A stretch of 64,000 nucleotides of DNA from Dacryopinax spathularia (lineage: Eukaryota > Basidiomycota > Dacrymycetes > Dacrymycetales > Dacrymycetaceae). Below the pieces are notes generated by a model. That model was not told the origin of the DNA and searched no databases. It saw only the letters and a program-made list of their open reading frames with translations. The translations under genes were made by a program, and so were the position numbers. This document shows, piece by piece, positions 1-10,507 of this stretch (its first letter is position 1; every line of letters begins with the position of its first letter). Where the stretch lies: positions 496,001-560,000 of the forward strand of contig JBBPFI010000007.1 of the NCBI GenBank assembly GCA_037974965.1. Reading direction: 5' to 3'.

Positions 1-565
1 CGGGCCGAGGAGCCTCTAACTAAGCATTTTACGTGTGCCGGCTGCCGATGTCAACAAATGCATTCAGCCGCGGTGTTATACGATGTATCATCAGTATCGC
101 CCGAGCCGGGAATGTAGGCCAAGGTGACTGAACGCAATGTGCGAACGTCTGGCATGTGCAAGCAAGGGGAGGCTATGAAGTTCGGTATCTGTGGCGCTGA
201 CCTGCGGTCTCGCGCTTCCCTCGGATGGGTCTCTCCTCTCTCAGTCACGTTTTTTCGCCATCGCAACCCCCATCTGCCGACTTGTCTCTCCTTCTCCCCC
301 TCGATTCGCTGCACACACACCACACACCACACACCGGAGAGTATACCGCACTCCGCCTAAACCGCACACACCAGCACAGCCCCGCTAACCCTCTCTTACT
401 GTCCACCTCGGTCATTACGCCCATCCCCTCCTTGTCTCCAGCCCATCATCCCCTCCCCTCGATCCCTTCATCTACCCCCCTCCCCCTCCTCGACCCCAAG
501 CATACCTTGGCACAACTCTTAGACGGCCTCGCCAATCACCGCACCAACCATAGACGATATAGACA
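1..565. other. Upstream region of the first gene
   Basis: No gene is recognisable here. From about 290 the + strand becomes strongly pyrimidine-rich with a CA-rich stretch near 309-345, and it stays C/T-rich up to the ATG at 566. CT-rich leaders of this kind occur before several other genes in the window, so this is probably promoter plus 5' UTR. Overlapping small ORFs show no family resemblance. Confidence 0.5.
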
Positions 566-1911
566 ATGAAGGTCAACCGCAAGCTCGTCCTCCTCCTCTC
601 ACTCCCCCTCCTCACAGCTGCACAATCAAACGGTCTGCGCTCAGACTCGCGTGACATCGTCGCCAAGCGAGCAGCGCAGGTCGACAACGATGCGCGATAT
701 CGGCGATTATTGGGCCTGCCTAATATCTTAGGAGGGGATGATACCCCTCCTACGAACGGGACGAGCACGCCAGGAGGGACGAGCACGACGTCCAGCTCTA
801 CCACGACAACTTCCAGCACAACGACTTCCTCCTCAACCACCACATCCTCAACAGGATCCAGCACCACCACCTCCCAGACATCCACCTCCTCATCCCTCCC
901 TCCAACCAGCACGCCCCCGACGTCCACGCCACCAGGCACGACCTCGAGCCCGCCCGCATACACGTCCTACACCAACGCCGCGGGGCAAGTCCTGACCATC
1001 ACCCAGGTCGTCACCGTCTCAAACGCAGGGAACGCCACTGCCAGCGCGGGCAACTCGACCGCCACGGCCGGCGCCGGGTCGACAAGCGACGGCGATAACA
1101 CCATTTCGCAGTCGACGATCATCGGTCTTTCCGTGGCGGGCGGGATAGCCGTTATCGGGATTGTCGCGTTTGTGATCTGGAAGTTTACGAGGAAGCGGTT
1201 CGCAGGGCTGGATGATTTCGAAGGTGCGTCCTCTCCCCTCTCTCCCCCACCAACATTTAGCTCATCAACTGACCTGATCTTGCACATGTAGACGCCATCA
1301 AATGGCCCGAATACAAAAACAACGGCGACGACGATATGACGATGGGCCCTCTCCCCACACGCGCAACGGGCGGCGCAGGCGTCGAGACGTCCGCCTATGC
1401 CCCCAGTGAGGTGGACTACGACGCCCACTCCGTCGCTGGGGGGAGCACGACCGAGCTCGTCCCTCCCGTCTCTTATGCCCAACCTCCCTATTCGCAGCCG
1501 ATCCCGGCTCAGCCGTACTATGACGACGCGTATAGCACGCCGCACCCAGGGCAGTATTATGATCCGTACGGGGGGAACAACATGGCTTATGGCGCAGCAC
1601 CCATCCCCGGACGCACAACCAGCCCAGGACCCCAACGCAGCCTAACGCTCAGTACAGAACACGCCGGCGCAGGTGCAGGGGACCTATACCGCTCCCCGAC
1701 AAGAGGGATGAGCGCCCACTCCGCCGGGGTAGGGACGACAAGCCCACCACAACGAGGAGCATCGATGAACACCCCTGCACTGGGCGGCGCAGAAGACGGT
1801 GGGAGCGTGTATACCACCGCGCGGAGTCGGTCTCCAGGCCCGATGCAGGCTCTGACGGGGGAGATGGGCGAACGGACGAACTCGGGCGGCTTGGGGTTGG
1901 CTAACCCTTGA
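566..1911 (+). CDS. Single-pass membrane protein with Ser/Thr-rich ectodomain (Mid2/Wsc-like sensor architecture)
   Basis: Two exons, 566-1223 and 1292-1911, separated by a 68-nt GT...AG intron, join in phase to 425 residues. Residues 1-20 look like a signal peptide (hydrophobic LLLSLPLLTAA). A Ser/Thr/Pro-rich stretch follows (about residues 60-140), typical of O-mannosylated fungal surface proteins. A single transmembrane helix lies at about 185-206 and is followed by basic residues (KFTRKRF). The cytoplasmic tail of about 210 residues is rich in Pro, Tyr, Gly and Ser. This layout is that of Mid2/Wsc-type wall sensors and related fungal membrane proteins, but no WSC cysteine domain is present and sequence homology was not tested. 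The role as a cell-surface sensor is inference. The next gene, a dehydrogenase, is convergent. Confidence 0.8.
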
Positions 1912-2506
1912 GTTTTGGGTTGTGATGAGCTGGATCTCGCTGGTACGAGATGGACATTCTTTTTCCGAGCTGCTGTCGTCGTCTACCTTATGGAGGCTCG
2001 GCGGTGGAAGTGTATGCGTTATGGACGTCACGTTATATCCCCTTGGCGTCGAGACAAACTCGGAGTCATACATGGACGTTCTCTTTCGATGTTGTGGACT
2101 CTCACCCAAAGACCGTGGTAGACGCGTTCCCCACATATTTCCCCTTTCACTTCTTGCCAACGCGCATTTCATTCAACCTCATTCAACCCAACCCATTCCG
2201 TTTCATGAATTCACAAAACCTCATCATACCACTTTTATGTTTGCATTCGCTGTTTTCCTGCTGAAATATGTTTTTTTTTACCTTTTCCCTTTGATCGATG
2301 ATCGATTGATCGGTTGATCGGTTGATCGTTGAGATGTCTGTCGTTATAATACTAGCTCGTGCAATCTATGCTGTTCAGCATATGCGCTGCGAGGGATGAT
2401 GGGACTGGTAACGTGGACAACAAGTACTTCATTTCCTTATTGGGACAGCATGACTAATCGATACAGCATACATCTTGCTCTTCGCTTCTCCATGTGCACC
2501 CTGCGC
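1912..2506. other. Convergent intergenic region
   Basis: This region lies between the stop codons of the + strand membrane protein and the - strand dehydrogenase. Apart from the GATCG repeat it shows only T-rich sequence and no supported gene. It should hold both 3' UTRs. Confidence 0.5.
2293..2330. repeat. Short tandem GATCG-type repeat
   Basis: Five degenerate 7-8 bp units of the form GATCGAT/GATCGGTT stand in tandem. They lie between two convergent genes, about 380 bp past the membrane protein stop codon, so they may fall in 3' UTR. No function can be assigned. Confidence 0.7.
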
Positions 2507-3565
2507 TCAAGGATGCCTCAACAGATACCCACCATCAATCGCCACCACCTGACCATTCGCATACTGGTTCGCCGCGAGCATGAGCACAGCCTGGGCCATA
2601 TCCTGATCCCTCCCCGGCCTGCCCGCGGGGATCTGTTTCTCCTCCCTATACTTCTCCCCCGCTTGCATATGCGACTTCTGGTTCTCGTCCGACTCATCCG
2701 TCGTCATCTCACTAGGGAAAATACCCGGCGCGATCGAGTTCACGCGGACTTTCACGCCGGGGCGAGAGAGTTCCTGGGCGAGCATGGTGTTGAGCTGGAT
2801 CGTGGCGGCCTTTGAGACGTTGTAGGGGAAGTGGTGTTGCGTTGTCCGGGTTATGCCGGATATGGAGGAAATGTTGATCACTGCGCCGGAGTAGCCGGGC
2901 TTGCGCTTCGTAGCTGCGGCTAGGAGGGGCAGGAAGGCCACGGTGGTGAAGTAGTATCTGCACCCAGGCGGGGTCAGCGCGCGCTGCTAAGTGCCGCAAA
3001 GGGGAGCAGGAACGTACCCGACGACATTGGTCTGGTAGACGTCTAGCCAGTCTTTGTACTCCAGCTTCCAGAGCTCCTCTTTCAGTGCCTCGGCGCTCTC
3101 GTTCCCCGCCTCGACGTTACTCGTCGGCCCGTCAATGCCCGCATTATTCACGAGCACATCCACAAACTTCTCTTTCTGCCCCACCTGTTCCGCAAGCTTA
3201 GCGACGCTCTGCTTATCCGTTATGTCCACCTGGAGGGGGATAAGCTCCCCGCCATTCTGCAAATCTTTGCCGTGAGCCTTGACGGCTTGCTGCAGCGCTT
3301 CGGCTCGTCGGCCGGTGATGTACACCCGAGCACCGTTATTCGCCAGTGCCTGCGCGCACATGAGGCCGATACCGGTCCCGCCGCCAGTGACGACAGCGAC
3401 GGCACCGCGGAAATCGAAGAGGTTCGAAGCTGCGAACTCTTGGTTGCTTGCCATTGGTGTTGATTTGGTGTAGTTGTAGCGTCTTGCGATGGTTGATACT
3501 GGGAGGGTACTTCGCTTTTGTGAGGCTAGGAGCGCAGGGCGAGCGAATTTGATTCTGCTGAACAT
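2507..3565 (-). CDS. Short-chain dehydrogenase/reductase (SDR), possibly mitochondrial
   Basis: Exons 3018-3565 and 2507-2957 join in phase to 332 residues. The fold is a classical NAD(P)-dependent SDR: cofactor motif TGGGTGIG, the NNAG motif, and the catalytic Tyr-x-x-x-Lys in YNVSK preceded by the Ser in NISSISG. It should be a cytosolic or organellar oxidoreductase of an unknown carbonyl or alcohol substrate. The first 37 residues are rich in Arg, Ser and Ala and lack acids, as in a mitochondrial presequence. A second ATG at residue 38 (MASNQEF) would give a protein of normal SDR length, so two targeting forms are possible. Fungal relatives are often annotated as 3-oxoacyl reductase-like, but the substrate cannot be read from sequence. 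It is divergent from the amino-acid transporter gene about 1 kb away. Confidence 0.93.
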
Positions 3566-4598
3566 TGCGCTCGAGCAGGGGAGGGGCGTTTATATGCTCT
3601 CTTCAAGAGCCAGATATACGCAGCTCATGGCATTGGCGGCGTTATGCCATCGAAGTGCTGGAGATCTCGAGCCTGCCGAGGTGCGAGAAGAGAGATGCAG
3701 TGAACAAAGATGATGTCATGTGCCTTCATAGGCTGTTCTTTTGGCAGCGAGGATCGGGGGGCTCCAGGTGGCACCGCAAGGGCGACGACGCAGGAGGAGC
3801 TCCTCGGCATACAGGCAGCCGAGCGAAGTGACTGAGGAGGTCAAGCATCCAGCTCAGTTGAATAACTCAGAGGGGCGTATGACGAGCAAGCGCAGCGATC
3901 CAGAAGCAGCAGATCTCTTGTTGACGGTCGTTGGAGCTCGCCGAGGTCGCGACCCAAGTCTTTGAGCACAGAAGCGCGGGGAAGCTTGGGAGAGTCGGAG
4001 AACGCCGTCATAGTTCAGATCGGAATTAAAAGCTTCCGCGCCGGGCTCGGCTCCTCCGCGAAAGAGGCGCTATCGGCAGAGAAGCGGGCAAGCTAGCAAA
4101 GTCCGGCAAAGGCTGTTGAAAAGAAAAGACCAGACTTTAGCGGAGCAGAACTTCAGAGAGCACGTACGTAGTAAGAAATCGTATTGGCCAAGCAGTTGTT
4201 GAAACCGGTCGAATCCGAGTGGCGTCCCCCAACCGTCAGCGTACACGCGGAAAGCGGACCCGATCAACGCGGCTTCGGTCGTCCGGTTCTTCGCCTGCCC
4301 TAAAACGGTGAGCGTGCGCGGCAATAGGAGGCGAGTCAGCAGCCCGCATAAGGGGCAACCCGCTCTGATTCCCTATCGCGCATACGCAACCCCCCGTCTT
4401 TATCCCTTTATCCCCCACCTGCCCCCCTCGATTGATTATTGAAGGTAACCCGGTCGTCCGAGGCGTGTGTGTACCTGCTCGGCCCGCTCGCTGTCTCACG
4501 TTGCTATTCATACAACCCTGCCCAATCGCGCCTTCCATTCGCAATACAGCGCATAGCGGCTGCACAGCACATCACGCGAGCCGAAGTCAGCGATCAGC
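3566..4598. other. Divergent intergenic region between SDR and AVT-type transporter
   Basis: About 1 kb separates two divergent start codons. It must contain both promoters. A C/T-rich stretch from about 4380 to 4560 directly precedes the transporter ATG. Small ORFs are present but none resembles a known protein and no tRNA-like box was seen. Confidence 0.5.
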
Positions 4599-7129
4599 AT
4601 GGCCAACACACCGACCAACAACGGCAACCCACCTTCTCAGCAGAGGTCTAACCTCACCCGCCAACTCCTCATGTCCAACTCCAATCGCTCGTCCGCAGCG
4701 TCCACGCCGCCCGATCTGCCCGCGGGTGTATTGCTCGCTCCTGAGGGCGGGAGCTCGCCCCAGTTGAGAAGGGCGAGCCAGTCGACTGCTTCCCCTCCAG
4801 TGCCGAATATCCCTAATCCGCGATATGGCTCGCCTGCTGCCTTGTCCCAGTCGTATGGTGCTAGGTCGCTCGCTGAACGGAGGGTGTCGAGGGGCGCTGC
4901 GTCTGGGCATTCGACGCCGAAGGTCGAGGATGACGATGTGAGAGCAGCGGTGGAGGATATGCCAAAGGAGAAGAAGGCCGAGATCGTTCGTCGGCATCTC
5001 GTCTCACGAGAGGAGAGGGAGAGCGCCGGCGGGTCTTCAACGCCAGGCAGACGACCAAGCGTAGCGGGGACGAACTACGGTGCCACGGGTCAAACGAACC
5101 GCTCCAGCCCGGAACGGGCTCCTACGCCGGACGAAAGCGAGCCCTTCCCCATCCAATTCGACAACGAAGGGAGCGATATCACGCACGGCATCTATCGCTG
5201 GCAGAGCGAAGCCCGTAACGCCCTCAAACGACCGCGCTCGGCAAGTTTCTCAAATGCGAGGAGGGCGAGCTTGCCCGATCCGGCGCTGGAGCATATACAT
5301 CAGCCGAACGGGATGCGGAGGGCGTATTTGGCTGCGAAGGCAAATGCGAGAGGGGAGGAGCAGCCGCCGATGACGAATAACTTTATCGACTTCTTGCTTC
5401 TGTTTGGTCATTTCGTACGTTTTACCCCTATCTCTGGCTGTAAAGGTGCTGACGACTTCGGTAGGCTGGTGAAGATCTCGATGAGATCGAAGAGGAGGAC
5501 GAGGAGGATGCGACGATCCGTGCTTCCGCGGACGATATCGTGCGCGAATCTCTGCTTCGAGGTGGTCAGGTCGAGGAGGGGCTCCAGTATATCGTCCCTG
5601 CAGATGCGATCCCGCCAAGCAAGACTACGGAGCGGACTCGCTTGCTGCGGGCACATAGTCTGACTCGTGGTAGCCGTGGCAGGTCGTTGAGCATCGTCCG
5701 GGCTGGTGATGCTACTGTCACCCAGGCTGTTCTTATGGTGCGTTTCTTTGCCCTTATCGCGCATATACCTGGCTAACAGGAGCCATAGCTGCTCAAATCC
5801 TTCGTCGGCACCGGTATCCTTTTCCTCGGCAAAGCCTTCTTCAACGGCGGCATCCTCTTCTCATCCTTTATGCTCTGCTTCATCGCCCTCATCTCGCTCT
5901 ACTCCTTCCTCCTGCTCGTCAAGACGCGATTCGTGATCCCCGGAGGGTTCGGTGAGATGGGCGGACTTCTATACGGTCGCTGGATGCGCATCCTCATCCT
6001 CTCGTCTATCGTCCTCTCCCAACTTGGGTTCGTCTCTGCATATCTTATCTTCGTCGCCGAGAACTTGAAAGCGTTCGTCCTGGCCGTCACGAATTGCAAG
6101 ACGGACATCCCGATCCAGTACCTGATTTTCTCCGAGATGCTGTTGTTCGTGCCCCTATCGCTCATCCGAAACCTGGCAAAGCTGTCCACTACCGCGTTGG
6201 TGGCAGACGCGTTCATCCTCATTGGCCTTGTGTACATCTTCGGCAACGAGATCGCCTCCATTGCGCATAACGGGATGGCGCATGTAGAGCTGTTCAACCC
6301 GAAAGATTTCCCTCTCCTCGTAGGGTGAGCACATCCGTCTTCCTTCCACACCAATCTTGCTGACATCCTCGTAGGACCGCCGTCTTCTCCTTCGAAGGCA
6401 TCGGCCTAGTCATCCCCATCACAGAATCCATGCGCGAGCCGCGCAAGTTCCCCGCCGTCCTCTCAGGGGTGATGATCTTCCTGATGGTCCTCTTCGGCGG
6501 CGGGGGCGCGCTCGCATACGCAGCCTACGGAAAGGACATCCAAACCGTCGTCATAATCAACCTGCCGCAAGACCAAAAATTCGTCCAGGTCGTCCAGTTC
6601 ATCTATGCGCTCGCGATCCTACTCTCCGCCCCGCTCCAGCTCTTCCCGGCACTGCGGATAATGGAGAATGGCCTGTTCACGCGCAGTGGGAAACAGTATC
6701 CCCACGTGAAATGGATGAAGAATGGGTTTAGGCTGTGTATTGTGCTGCTGTGCACCATGGTTTCGTGGGTCGGGGCAGCAGATCTGGACAAGTTTGTCTC
6801 CTTTATCGGGTGCTTCGCTTGGTATGCCTCCTACCCTTTCCTACCAACTTCTGCATGATGCTGATGTGCGGTGTAGTGTCCCGCTGTGTTATGTCTACCC
6901 GGCGATGCTTCACTTAAAGGCGGTAGCGAAGACCCGCTTCCAGAAGGCGAGCGACTGGGCCCTGATCGTGTTCGGGCTTATCGCAGCGGCATATACGACC
7001 TCCCAAACCATCCGAGTAAGCCGCTCCTCTCCGCTGCCTCTGACCTGACACTAACCCATTCTGCAGCTCATGTTCGGCCCAAGCGGCGGCACAGAGTTTG
7101 GCCACTGCTCGCCTGTCAACAATGTGTGA
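4599..7129 (+). CDS. Vacuolar amino-acid transporter, AVT3/AVT4-like (AAAP family)
   Basis: Six exons (4599-5414, 5465-5737, 5789-6324, 6375-6821, 6877-7015, 7067-7129) join in phase to 757 residues. The first 360 or so residues are hydrophilic, Ser/Pro-rich and acidic near 275-290, as in the long cytosolic N-tails of fungal Avt3/Avt4. The membrane part starts with LLKSFVGTGILFLGKAF, the typical first helix of the amino acid/auxin permease family, and continues with about ten to eleven hydrophobic segments ending in the last long exon. Later motifs such as FEGIGLVIPI and CVPLCYVYPAMLHLK also fit the family. Known members export neutral amino acids from the vacuole into the cytosol; the substrate here is inferred. 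The start was taken at the first ATG of the long open frame. The gene is convergent with the unknown gene at 7386-8501. Confidence 0.92.
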
Positions 7130-7385
7130 TCTTCCTACCATTTTGAATCTCGCTCCAACCAGCTCGCATAGACTAAGTTATCTCTCCGTCTGCTCGCTCG
7201 TTCCCGTTCCCACTCCATTCTGCGATTCAATCCCGACCACGTACAATTCATGTATTCCTTACAATTTGGATCGTATACCCTAGCTAGCAACCTCGTGCAA
7301 TCTGATCTTGGTTTAATGTGCTACAGTCCCTCGGTCAAGAACATACACCTGCATCACAACCTGCCTCATATATCAACGGAAAAGC

Positions 7386-8501
7386 TCAGAGCGTCCGAAC
7401 AGATCGTGGTGCTCCGACTTCCTCCGCGTTATCGTCCCGATGACAACACAGCTTCACCAGCCTGACCGCGTCACTTTCGGCTATTGATAATGCGCTTGCC
7501 CAGCTCTGGACGTCCTCCTCCGTCGGCTGGGGCACAGCCGGCAATGCCGCTCCCGCTCGGGTTCCAGTCTGCTTTGCGGACAAGGCGAGGCTGACACCAG
7601 CTTGTGCGCGCTGAGCGAGGGCATCGACAACTTCCCATAGTGCGTTGGCCGCTTCTCGCTTGGCGCTATTTGGTGAAGTTGAAGTGTTCGGTAGTGCGTC
7701 TTGTTCTTCGAGCAGTTTGATAGCTCGTGAGAGAGGAGAGAGGAATGGATGGAGTGGACCGCGGAATGAGATGGCGTCGAGGCTTGCTGTTATTGCGTCT
7801 ACGCTGGTGTTAGCATGCTGACGACTGGCAGGGGAGGGTTGACTACCGTATGGCTGAGAAGCTAGGACGTATGCTTCGGCAGCGGCGCTAGATAGTCCTG
7901 CGTTGGTCCGCCACTGAAAAATATATGAGTAAGAATCTGACGCAAGAAGACGATTAACATACAGATGGCCGGCTCCGATCCGCCAGTTCGCGGGCAGTCT
8001 GCTTGTCCCCGAGCTTGAAAGCGCATCGCATTCCAATATCGAGCAGTTCGCGTCGCCGCAACTCCTGTTTGGGCTCGTCCGGTGCGCCGGTAGAGTATAT
8101 CTCTAGCTTGTCGAGCGCGTTAAGGAAATCGACGGACATGCGCAGGCAATCCCCGTATTTCCGTTGAAGATAGAGCTGTTGGACGGACCATTCTGAACGA
8201 CTTCTTAGTCAGCTTGATTGGACAATATTGTTTGTACTTGTTCCTACCTAGTTCTCGGACAGCACGACTGGAGGAATTCAACCTCTCTTCAACTGAGAGA
8301 TCGGAATTGAACCACTGCATCCGCGAAACGTGAGCATCCCCAAATGTGCAAAATTTGCCGACTTACGCCAGGCTCCGTTATGACTCGTTCATTCTTGTAT
8401 GAACGCTTGCTTTCTTCAAAAGCGCGGTTGATGCGTTCCTCCCTCGAAACACGCGTTTCATCTTGTTCATCAGCGAGCTCGAAACCAGCGAGGAAATCCA
8501 T
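7386..8501 (-). CDS. Conserved-looking hypothetical protein of about 303 residues
   Basis: Five exons (8367-8501, 8248-8314, 7963-8192, 7847-7913, 7386-7798) join in phase to 303 residues. I do not recognise the family. The protein is mostly alpha-helical by composition, with a charged N-terminus (about residues 10-40 rich in Glu, Arg and Lys), a middle helical part with YLQRKYGDCLRMSVDFLNALDK-type spacing that resembles a helical repeat, and an Ala-rich C-terminal half. There is no signal peptide or membrane segment. The last intron (7799-7846, 48 nt) has a good CTAAC branch site but its removal leaves the frame unchanged, so a retained form 16 residues longer is possible. It is divergent from the first of the two tandem paralogues, with only 205 bp between start codons. 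Confidence 0.7.
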
Positions 8502-8555
8502 GAAAGCGGTGAAGTGGCGGAAGGTAAGAAGGTTGCCGAACTGACGGAGCGTGGA

Positions 8556-8567
8556 GCACGTGATGCA
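8556..8567. promoter_or_regulatory. GCACGTGATGCA element upstream of paralogue A
   Basis: The 12-mer GCACGTGATGCA contains a CACGTG E-box followed by A, as bound by bHLH proteins such as Cbf1/USF in fungi. It lies 151 bp before the ATG of the paralogue at 8707, and the identical 12-mer lies 149 bp before the ATG of the second paralogue. It is also 55 bp from the start of the divergent gene on the minus strand. The regulatory role is inferred from the conserved sequence and spacing. Confidence 0.55.
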
Positions 8568-8706
8568 TATCCTTTCGCGCCTGCGCGTCGTCCTTGCTCC
8601 CGCGCTTCTACGATCCGCTTCGTAATCAGGACTATTGGACGGCGGACACCTTCACTAGTGTGCCCTTGATGCCCTCAGCCCGGCCTTCTTTTTCTACGCC
8701 TTTGTC

Positions 8707-9958
8707 ATGTCTTCCTCTGATGGATTTGAAGGCTGGAGCTCCGAGGATCCTGTGGACATGTGCTTTGCTCTGATCGTACGGATCTGGATGGACTGCGAAG
8801 CATTGTCAGTGGCAATATCCTCGACTCACTTGGGTTACGCAAAGCAGACCAACCATAAGTTCCGCAAGGTGTATGGGGCTAAGACGGCCAAGCGCCTTCG
8901 ACCATGTCAGTCGGAAAGCGTCACTTCGACTATCCTCGAGAAGCGCAAAGCGATCTTCGAGACAATCCGGCAGCTGGCGGCGGCCGCGGATGCCCAACGG
9001 CTTCTGGCTGCTCAATGTCCAAACCTGGCTCTAATATGCAGCTCCAAGGTAGCTCGGCAACTACATCTTGAGCTCAACGACGTATCTCGCAGGATGGCTC
9101 GTTCGAAGGCAACCAGCGGGCAGGGCACGAGCGATCATCATGAAGACGAAGAAAAAGCAGATGCGGAACAGCTCGGTTACCGCATCCGCGAGCGATATTC
9201 TCGGATTGAAGCGATACCAACCCACCTTCTCAAGTAAGTATTAGATATTATTTAACACCTGTCGCTGAAGGAACTCAGGTGTATTGTCTTTCTACATGGC
9301 TTGGAGATCGTATGCGATGTCGTGGCTATGGACGATAACTTCCCTTTTTGGTACCTCTCCACGGCACGTTCCCATGCCCAGGTAGCAGCTCCATGTGCTC
9401 CTGTCACTTCCAATGACTGATGAACTCGTAAATCAGACCATAACTACATGCCGATGTTTGCCTCGGCTATCTGCTACCTTCGGTGGAATGCCGGCCACGC
9501 TCTGCGACTTCCCGCATATCCTGCATGGTCGTGACAGCGATCAGCGAGACCTAGCCCTTTCATCCATACGTGCTCCTTGCAGAAAACGGACCAAGCTCTT
9601 ATGGACTACAGACAACCAGCTGAAGTGTGCACGTACTCAACTGGATCCTTCATCAGACGACCTCGACCTCTTCAAAGCACCTTTGCAGCCTTCGAAAGCA
9701 AATTCTACTGCGAAGATCACTTCCTTGACCAAGAAACTACGTCACTCCACTACACTCACTAAACCAACACCCATTCCGCACAGAGACAACGATCGTTTCG
9801 TCCGTTTACGAACCCAAGAACCGAAACGGCTAACACCCTCCTCGGACGACATGGACCTCTTTCATCTTGCTTCACCGGATCCGCCCATCCGCCGCCGGAT
9901 AAATAAACAGCCTTTTTCTTTCAAGGAACGGATGAGGCATGCCGGTGCTGCGGTATGA
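8707..9958 (+). CDS. Tandem paralogue A of an unrecognised family
   Basis: Three exons (8707-9233, 9279-9381, 9437-9958) join in phase to 383 residues. The family is not recognised. It aligns by eye with the gene at 10508-12516: a middle segment CPNLALICSSKVARQLHLEL against FPSLASLCCQKLAENIHLGL, the shared HLLK at the end of exon 1, a phase-2 intron at the same codon, and FLHGLEIV against FLQGVEVV just after it. The conserved part is helical and lacks catalytic signatures. The C-terminal third is polar, with two copies of an SSDDxDLF motif about 60 residues apart. It lacks the roughly 300-residue helical middle of paralogue B, so it is a shortened form. The second intron is less certain: without it the frame stops 12 codons later. 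Confidence 0.68.
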
Positions 9959-10507
9959 TGGTACTTTGCAAGGCGGATGTCGCGAACGAACAACCTCATC
10001 TAGATCTACATGCTGGCCATTATGTTTTCCCTCCCAATATCTCGCTCATGTTACTCCTCATCGATAACATCGCATGCACTTGTCGTCGTTCATGCCGTGT
10101 CTTCCCTACCTCTGTACATTCTTTGGGTCCTAATTCTTCCTTTAACAAACGCATGCATGTACAGATATGTATTTCGCGAACTCAATCAATATCAAACGCT
10201 TTCATGGACTCCGTTGAGGGCGACGAGGTGGCCAGTGAGAGAGTCTGGCGGGGCTCGCTCACGGATGCACCCCGATACTACTCAAAAAACACTGAAGCGA
10301 GTAGTAGTTCGGATGTACACGAGTAACGTGGCTTGAGAATGTTGCAGAATTCAACCAGGCACGTGATGCACCTGAGCTTCTGCGCGCGCGTCTCTTGCTT
10401 CCGATCTCCACACTGTTGACCGTTTGGTCCTGCGTCGCTCTCAGCCTGTCGGCCGTCATTGGCGCCCTGACTTGACCTAGCTCTGCTCGTGCTCTACAGT
10501 GTACAGG
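9959..10507. other. Spacer between tandem paralogues
   Basis: This 549-bp spacer holds the 3' end of paralogue A and the promoter of paralogue B. No gene is supported. The shared promoter 12-mer lies at 10359-10370. Confidence 0.5.
10359..10370. promoter_or_regulatory. GCACGTGATGCA element upstream of paralogue B
   Basis: This is an exact copy of the 12-mer found before paralogue A, at 149 bp from the ATG instead of 151 bp. Downstream of it both promoters also carry a GC-rich GCG...CGTC...TTGCT stretch. The shared element may reflect duplication of the promoter with the gene, or selection for common control. Confidence 0.55.

Noticed and set aside
472-963. Valine-rich minus-strand ORF of 163 codons
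   Set aside because: It is the antisense shadow of the Ser/Thr/Pro-rich part of the membrane protein gene and its Val/Glu-rich composition follows from that.
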